Source of the DNA: Streptomyces physcomitrii | GTDB taxonomy: Bacteria > Actinomycetota > Actinomycetes > Streptomycetales > Streptomycetaceae | Assembly: GCF_012273655.1 (NCBI RefSeq) | Contig: NZ_JAAWWP010000016.1 | Coordinates: forward strand, 1-64,000 | DNA: 64,000 nt | Direction of reading: 5' to 3' | Shown: positions 59,437-64,000 of the stretch, one piece after another | Layout: each line of letters begins with the position of its first letter | Position numbering within the stretch: position 1 is the first letter of the stretch | Notes under the pieces: model-generated | The model's database searches: none | Told to the model about the DNA's origin: nothing | The model's input: the letters and a program-made list of their open reading frames with translations, nothing else | Position numbers and translations under genes: made by a program

Positions 59437-60075
59437 TCACCACGAGGCCGCGAGGAACTCCTGACCCACGGCCGCCCGGGTGAGCTCCGCCTTGTTTCCC
59501 AGCCCGAGCTTTCTGCGGACACGCTTGACGTACGTGTCGACCGTGTGGCGGCTGATCTGGAGGCGGTAGGCGACCTGGTCGTGCGTCAGGCCCTTGGCGA
59601 TGCCCGTCAGAACCTGGCGCTCACGCGCGGAGAGCGCGGCGGGTTCGCGTTCCGGAAGAAGGGTGTCGGCCGCGGAGTCCAGGGGGGCCTGCCCGCGGTG
59701 CGTTCCTGCCGCGCGTACGGCCGCGACGATCGAACGGGGGTTGGAGCGATCGCTCAGCCGGCACAGCGGCGCGGGCGCGACCGGTTCCGGTGACCCGGTG
59801 CCAGGCTCGGTGGGGGTCATCATCAGGACCCGCGGGCGGGGTGGGACGGGGGTGGCCGATCCGGTGGCCGTGGCCCTCTCTCCGGTATCCGGATCGAGAA
59901 TCAGTACATCCAGTCCCTTGGTAACCGTCCCGCCCAGGCTCGACTCGGCGAGAAGGACGTTCATATCAGGTTGCGTGGAAAGCAGCTCCCGAAGTGCCCA
60001 TAACGTCAGGGGGTTTGCGTGGACGATGCCCACGCCTAAGACATATGTATTGCCAGAGCCATCCTGCGAGGTCAT
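59437..60075 (-). CDS. LuxR-type response-regulator-like transcriptional activator
   Basis: The 212-residue protein has a C-terminal LuxR HTH (residues about 147-200: LSARERQVLTGIAKGLTHDQVAYRL then ISRHTVDTYVKRV) and an N-terminal region of about 125 residues that keeps only a trace of a receiver domain (GIVHANPLTLWALRELL, LDVLILDPD), with a poorly conserved acidic pocket and a Pro/Thr-rich insertion. It has no sensor kinase gene beside it. Leu25 is TTA (60001-60003). GAGGAGG is 8 nt from the ATG and a strong promoter precedes it. It is the probable pathway-specific activator. Confidence 0.87.
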   Translation of the reverse strand: MTSQDGSGNTYVLGVGIVHANPLTLWALRELLSTQPDMNVLLAESSLGGTVTKGLDVLILDPDTGERATATGSATPVPPRPRVLMMTPTEPGTGSPEPVAPAPLCRLSDRSNPRSIVAAVRAAGTHRGQAPLDSAADTLLPEREPAALSARERQVLTGIAKGLTHDQVAYRLQISRHTVDTYVKRVRRKLGLGNKAELTRAAVGQEFLAASW

Positions 60076-60127
60076 ATGGCCTCCTCAAGGTGCGCCGGAA
60101 GAAAGGCACTTGTTGAAAGCGTGTGCA

Positions 60128-60156
60128 AGCTAACTGGCTCACTCGTGGAATGTCAA
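60128..60156 (-). promoter_or_regulatory. Promoter of the LuxR regulator/GT4 transcript
   Basis: On the minus strand TTGACA (60151-60156) and TTAGCT (60128-60133) are spaced by exactly 17 nt, one of the best vegetative matches in the window; the start would be about 45 nt before the ATG. Confidence 0.65.
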
Positions 60157-60300
60157 CGGTGCTCTTGAGCCACGCCTCTCGGCAACTGGCCGGATGTCCG
60201 GCCGAATTGCTCACGAGTAGGGCCAGGGCGGAGATTTCCGAATGTTTACAGGACTGACACGAACGCACCCCAAAAATGACGGGAGGTTGAATCGGCCCTG

Positions 60301-61482
60301 TCAGCCGATGCCCGGACACGTCCGGGCGGAAGTGTCCTCCGGGCGGTCAGGCCCGACCGGCTGCACCGAACCGTCCTCCAGGACGACCGAGGCCTCGATC
60401 CGCGCACCGGCGGGCACCTCCGCGCCCGGCAGCAGCACGCTGTCGCGGACGGCGGCCCCCTCGCCGATCCGCACTCCGGGGAAGAGCACACAGCGCTCGA
60501 CGAGCCCGGCGTTGCGCACATCGGAGGGTACGAGGGAGGACCGTACGCCCGCGGCCGAGGACAGGAAGCGCCGCGGGACCTCCGGCCGGACGGTCAGCGG
60601 CATCCGGTCGAGCGGCAGCGTGGGCGGGTCAGCGAGCAGCGCCAGATGGGCGCGGAGGTAGCGGTCCACCGTCCCGATGTCCTCCCAGTGCCCGCGCACC
60701 AGATGGCCCCGGATCCGCTCACCGCCCGCCAGCATGGCGGGTATCACGTCCCGGCTGATGTCGTGCTGCCAGTCCGTACCGTCGAGCCGCTCCAGATACC
60801 GCTGCAGGCACGCCGAGTCGAAGACGCAGAAGGCCGCGAAGACGAGATCGCTGCTCGGCTCGGCGGGCTTCTCGACGAAGTTCGTGAGGTTCCCGCCCGC
60901 GTCGAACTCCACCATCCCGAAGAGGTGGACGTACCGCCGCTCGATGCGCTGGTAGGCGATGGTCAGGGCGGCCCGGGAGGCGCGGTGCTCCCGCAGCATC
61001 TCCCGGTAGTCGAAGCGGTAGACGTGGTCGGCGTGCAGGATCAGGATCTCCGAGGGACGGCCGCCGAACACATGGGCGGCCTTGTGCAGGAAGGCGTCGG
61101 CGGTGCCGCGCTCCCGGGGCCCGCCGCGCGCGGGCAGCTTCTCGGGCAGTTCGTCGGCGGGCAGTTGCCGGTAGGCCTCGTCGTACGGGCCGAAGTGGAC
61201 CCGGAAGCCCCGGGTGGAGTTCCACACCCGGTGCAGATCGTCCATGAGCTGCTGTTCCTCGTACTGGGACAGCAGCAGGACCTCGGAGAGGCCCGAGCGC
61301 CGGGCGTTGGCCAGACTGAAGTCGATCAGCCGGCTGGTCCCGCCGAAGGGGATGAGGGGCTTGAGCCGACCGGTGCCCAGGGGCCCCATGCGCCGTCCCT
61401 CGCCACCGGCGAGGAGGACGGCGCGCACCTCGTCCGCGGCCGCCCTTCGGCCCGCCTGCCCGGCCGTCACGATTGCCTCCAT
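60301..61482 (-). CDS. GlgC-like nucleotidyltransferase (AcbR/ValB-like NDP-cyclitol synthase)
   Basis: The 393-residue protein resembles glucose-1-phosphate adenylyltransferase: VRAVLLAGGEGRRMGPLGTGRLKPLIPFGG (residues about 18-47 in two parts), RGTADAFLHKA, LILHADHVYRFDY and FVEKPAEPSSDL, then a left-handed beta-helix (VFDSACLQ..., GLVERCVLFPGVRIGEGA). In validamycin and acarbose pathways ValB and AcbR of this family activate valienol phosphate as NDP-valienol. The context supports the same here; making ADP-glucose for a glycosyltransferase is the alternative. Confidence 0.9.
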   Translation of the reverse strand: MEAIVTAGQAGRRAAADEVRAVLLAGGEGRRMGPLGTGRLKPLIPFGGTSRLIDFSLANARRSGLSEVLLLSQYEEQQLMDDLHRVWNSTRGFRVHFGPYDEAYRQLPADELPEKLPARGGPRERGTADAFLHKAAHVFGGRPSEILILHADHVYRFDYREMLREHRASRAALTIAYQRIERRYVHLFGMVEFDAGGNLTNFVEKPAEPSSDLVFAAFCVFDSACLQRYLERLDGTDWQHDISRDVIPAMLAGGERIRGHLVRGHWEDIGTVDRYLRAHLALLADPPTLPLDRMPLTVRPEVPRRFLSSAAGVRSSLVPSDVRNAGLVERCVLFPGVRIGEGAAVRDSVLLPGAEVPAGARIEASVVLEDGSVQPVGPDRPEDTSARTCPGIG

Positions 61483-61507
61483 TGCTCTGTGCCTCTCCTC
61501 GGCCGGC

Positions 61508-62389
61508 TCAGTGTCGAGCCGGGACGTCGAGCCGGGCGCCGCCCCCGGTGGCGAGGGAGTGCGCCAGGCCGCGGAACCAGCTACGGCAGGCGTCCGGGCC
61601 CTCCAGGACCACCCGGGCGCGGCGCAGGCACTCCGGATCCGCTCCGGGGCCCCGGACCGCGACACAGACGGCCCGCTCGATCGAGCCCTCCTCGGCCAGC
61701 CGGTCGGCTGCCTCGAACATGGCCAGATCACCGTGGTCGTCACCCGCCACGACGAGCCGCCGGGGCCGCCACCGCCGGACCATCTCCGCGACCGCGTCCC
61801 CCTTGTGGGGCGAGCCGGGGGGCCTGAGCTCGGTCCAGCCGCGCCCGGCCACCACCTCCATGCCCGAGGCGCGCCCCAGACGGGCCAGCCGGGACAGTCG
61901 GCTCGCCGCCCGGTCGGCGGGCAGCCGCGCGTGGTGCACCGCCAGGACCACCTCCTTGTCCTCGATGTGCATCTCCGGCGGGCAGAGGGCGAGTTCACGG
62001 ATGAGGCGGGCCACCCGCCGTACCGCGGGCAGGTGCGGCACCGACCGGGGGTGCGGCAGGGCTTCCTGCGCGTACGGGGCGAGCGACTCCGCGCCGTGCA
62101 CCCCGGCGACCCACAGCGGCGAGTCGAGGATCTCCCGCGCGTTGAGGGCGCGGCGCCCGGTCACGCACACCAGGGCGAGCCGCGGGTGCGCCGTCAACCG
62201 CCCGCAGAGTTCACGGAGATCGGCCGTGTGCCGCGCCATGTCCGGCGTGGGCGGGCTCGGCGGAACGAGGGTGCCGTCGAGGTCGGCGCAGATCAGCGTG
62301 TCCACGGCGGGGAACGGGGCGAGTACGGCCCGGTCCGGTGCCCGGAGCCGGTCGGCGGGGCGGCCGGGACCTGCCGCGGTGTGCCTCAT
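61508..62389 (-). CDS. Trehalose-phosphatase-like HAD phosphatase (VldH/OtsB-type)
   Basis: The 293-residue protein is a HAD type IIB phosphatase: ADLDGTLVPPSPPTP (nucleophile Asp and acid), VTGRRALNAREIL (motif II), HIEDKEVVLAVHH, SPHKGDAVAEM and VVAGDDHGDLAMF (motif IV). This is the trehalose-6-phosphate phosphatase pattern. In validamycin biosynthesis a homologue dephosphorylates the pseudodisaccharide 7-phosphate made by the VldE-type enzyme, and here the gene is two places after a VldE-like gene. It overlaps the MFS gene by 4 nt and ends 25 nt before the nucleotidyltransferase start. Confidence 0.87.
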   Translation of the reverse strand: MRHTAAGPGRPADRLRAPDRAVLAPFPAVDTLICADLDGTLVPPSPPTPDMARHTADLRELCGRLTAHPRLALVCVTGRRALNAREILDSPLWVAGVHGAESLAPYAQEALPHPRSVPHLPAVRRVARLIRELALCPPEMHIEDKEVVLAVHHARLPADRAASRLSRLARLGRASGMEVVAGRGWTELRPPGSPHKGDAVAEMVRRWRPRRLVVAGDDHGDLAMFEAADRLAEEGSIERAVCVAVRGPGADPECLRRARVVLEGPDACRSWFRGLAHSLATGGGARLDVPARH

Positions 62390-63537
62390 GGCGCCGTCTC
62401 CGCCGCGGGCTCGCGCAGCCACAGGGGGGGAACGAGCAGGAGCAGGGCGAGGACCGCCAGGACGGTGAAGCCCGCGCTCAGACCCCCGATCGAGGACGAG
62501 AGGCCGACGGCCACCGGTCCGAGGAAGTAACCGGAGTAGCCGATGGTGGAGACCATGGAGATCGCGCGGCCCCGGACGTTCTCCGGGACGGCCCGGTCCG
62601 CCGAGGCGAAGAGGGCGGGCGCCGCCGGGGCCAGACCGAGTCCGGTGAGGGCGAAGCCCGCGAGGGCCACCAGCGGTGAGGGCGCCCAGGCGGCGATGAG
62701 CAGACCGCAGCCGGTGACCAGCGCGCAGGTGCGCAGGGTGGGGGCCAGCGCGCTCGCGTCGGCGGTGCGCTGGGCGTAGAGCCGCCCGGCGGACATGCAG
62801 AGCGCGAAGACCCCCGGTGCCAGGCTGGCCAGCCCGGGAGCGGCATCCAGCTCGAACTCCATCCGGTTGCTGCTCCACTGCTGGACCGCGTTCTCCACCA
62901 GGAGTGCCAGGGCGACGGTCACGCCGAGGAGCACCAGGGCCTGCCGCGGGCCCACCGGCGCCGAAGCCTCCTTCGGGCGGGGTGCGGACGCCGCCGCGCC
63001 GGTCGTCGCCAGCAGGGCGGCGGCAGCCACCAGGAACAGCGTGGCGGTGCCCAGCAACGCCCAGGGCGGCGCCCCGAGTTCACGTCCCGCCGCGACGACC
63101 ACGCTCGCCACCACCCCGGCGACCGGGAACATGGCCTGGGCGGACTGCACGAAGTTCCGCCCCGAGCGCGCATGCGCGGCCACCGTGGCGGAGTTGAGGG
63201 CGACATCCACCACTCCGGAGGCCGCCCCGAGCATCGCGAGGCAGACGGCCAGGAACAGCGCGTCGCCCGCACCGCCCAGTACGGGGGCGAGGCAGCCCAT
63301 CGCGAGCAGCCCGCCGCAGAGGACCGCCCCGCCCCGGCGGTCGTAGGCGCGCCCCGAGAGGATCATGGCGGGCAGCGCGCACAGGGGCACGGCGAGCAGG
63401 AGGAAGCCCAGGGATCCGTCGTCCACACCGGTGGTCCGCTTGACCTCCGGGATCAGCGCGCTCCAGCTTCCCCAGAACCATCCGAACGCCAGCCAGGTGG
63501 CGCGCAGAGCCCCGCGCCGCCTCCCCTCACGCGTCAT
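62386..63537 (-). CDS. MFS transporter (second putative exporter)
   Basis: The 383-residue membrane protein has about 12 hydrophobic segments and an MFS GRAYDRRGGAVLCG loop. It shares ALLVENAVQQWSSNRM and STIGYSGYFLGPV with the MFS protein at 54359, which makes them paralogues. ATG 63537 has GGCGGGG upstream; a GTG at 63543 is an alternative. It overlaps the VldE-like gene by 11 nt and the phosphatase gene by 4 nt, so it belongs to this operon. Confidence 0.86.
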   Translation of the reverse strand: MTREGRRRGALRATWLAFGWFWGSWSALIPEVKRTTGVDDGSLGFLLLAVPLCALPAMILSGRAYDRRGGAVLCGGLLAMGCLAPVLGGAGDALFLAVCLAMLGAASGVVDVALNSATVAAHARSGRNFVQSAQAMFPVAGVVASVVVAAGRELGAPPWALLGTATLFLVAAAALLATTGAAASAPRPKEASAPVGPRQALVLLGVTVALALLVENAVQQWSSNRMEFELDAAPGLASLAPGVFALCMSAGRLYAQRTADASALAPTLRTCALVTGCGLLIAAWAPSPLVALAGFALTGLGLAPAAPALFASADRAVPENVRGRAISMVSTIGYSGYFLGPVAVGLSSSIGGLSAGFTVLAVLALLLLVPPLWLREPAAETAP

Positions 63538-64000
63538 GCGCACGCCCCGCCGCGGGGACGGCGGCCGCCGCGGACTCGGGCAGGTCGATCCCGAGCAGGC
63601 CGAGTTGCCGCGCGGTCCAGTGCGGCAGGGCGAAGCGCGCCGCCGCCTCGTGGAGGACCCGGCTCGCCGCGGTCCGCCGGGACGGCGTCATGGTGAGCGC
63701 CTCGACGAGCGCGTCCGCCTGGTCGACCAGGTCGTGCGGATGCACCCGCAGGGCGCCGTCACCGAGGACCTCCCCGGCGCCGCAGGTGTGGGACACCACG
63801 AGAACGGGCTCGCGTGCCCCCATGGCGATCGCCTCGAAGGCGGTCAGATTCTGCCCGTCCGCGGTCGAGTTGAGCACCACCGCGTCGGCCCTCGCCAGGG
63901 CCCCGAAGGTCAGGCCCCGGTCGTTGCCCGTCAGCAGGCGGATCCGCTCCTCGCCGAAGTGCCGGTTGGCCGCGTCGACCGCCTCCTCGGTCATCCGCAG
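63527..64000 (-). CDS. VldE/ValL-like pseudoglycosyltransferase, C-terminal part (cut by window edge)
   Basis: The frame is open to the window edge (158 residues visible). VVLNSTADGQNLTAFEA and HTCGAGEVLGDGALRVHPHDLVDQADALVEAL are the donor-binding end of GT20 (OtsA) enzymes. The residues DGQNL, TFEA-like and GAGEVLG resemble the validamycin pseudoglycosyltransferase VldE rather than true trehalose-6-phosphate synthase, where DGMNLVAKE is usual. VldE forms a C-N bond between NDP-valienol and an aminocyclitol phosphate. The first two thirds lie outside the window. Bond type formed here is inferred from cluster content. Confidence 0.85.
   Translation of the reverse strand: MRMTEEAVDAANRHFGEERIRLLTGNDRGLTFGALARADAVVLNSTADGQNLTAFEAIAMGAREPVLVVSHTCGAGEVLGDGALRVHPHDLVDQADALVEALTMTPSRRTAASRVLHEAAARFALPHWTARQLGLLGIDLPESAAAAVPAAGRAHDA

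Noticed and set aside
1..64000. tRNA, rRNA or intact insertion elements
   Set aside because: I found no tRNA-like cloverleaf with a TTCGANNC arm, no rRNA segments and no complete transposase with terminal repeats; only the IS481 fragment at 34712 is supported.

Overview
The window is very GC-rich actinobacterial DNA with Streptomyces features: third-position GC bias, many GTG starts, 4-base stop/start overlaps (ATGA, GTGA, TTGA), terminators without U-tracts, many TetR/GntR regulators, and a secondary-metabolite cluster carrying rare TTA leucine codons. No rRNA, tRNA, CRISPR array or intact transposon is visible. Genus-level assignment is inference from these signs and from family content.

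Layout. (1) 1-1522: the start of a secreted lytic-transglycosylase-like protein, cut by the window edge, and a beta-carbonic anhydrase. (2) 1657-16247: a complete non-phosphorylative L-fucose pathway. A ten-gene minus-strand operon (diketo-acid hydrolase, L-fuconate dehydratase, SDR, aldo/keto reductase, LutABC, mutarotase, lactonase, GH29 fucosidase) diverges from an ABC sugar importer followed by a FadR-type GntR regulator. Both divergent promoters have a TTGCCA -35 box and a CCGATG-containing operator just past the expected transcription start. The predicted end products are pyruvate and L-lactate, and the embedded LutABC turns the lactate into a second pyruvate. (3) 16279-25246: an ECF sigma factor fused through a membrane segment to an extracellular CAP domain, a TetR regulator with a divergent AurF-type di-iron oxygenase, an AlkZ-like protein and two acyl-CoA synthetases. 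(4) 25503-29836: purine catabolism (urate oxidase, HIU hydrolase, OHCU decarboxylase, 8-oxoguanine deaminase) with a small HTH protein. (5) 29910-36423: thioesterase, phosphatase, AlaA-like aminotransferase with a divergent HxlR regulator, and a reductase pseudogene next to a decayed IS481-type transposase fragment. (6) 36629-47674: hydrolase, acetoacetate-decarboxylase-like protein plus aldehyde dehydrogenase, old-yellow enzyme plus TetR, and an acyl-CoA dehydrogenase/ligase/phosphotransferase group with its own TetR.

(7) 48701-64000 (continuing beyond the edge): a C7-cyclitol biosynthetic cluster. In transcription order it holds a VldE-like pseudoglycosyltransferase (partial), MFS exporter, trehalose-phosphatase-like HAD, GlgC-like nucleotidyltransferase, LuxR regulator, GT4 glycosyltransferase, TreT-like glycosyltransferase, SDR, second MFS exporter, ROK kinase, zinc-type dehydrogenase, SDR, sugar-phosphate epimerase, HAD phosphatase and 2-epi-5-epi-valiolone synthase. 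The kinase-dehydrogenase-SDR-epimerase-synthase block parallels acarbose AcbM-L-N-O-C, while the VldE-like and trehalose-type enzymes point to a validoxylamine/salbostatin-like pseudodisaccharide. The regulator, the cyclase and one glycosyltransferase each carry a TTA codon, which suggests bldA control.

The most striking non-coding signal is a long bipartite inverted repeat (arms GTTnAC...GCnnAC) at 37806-37856, 42032-42079 and 47751-47797. It overlaps promoters of the decarboxylase/aldehyde dehydrogenase pair and of the divergent old-yellow-enzyme/TetR pair. The third copy has no gene downstream in the right orientation.
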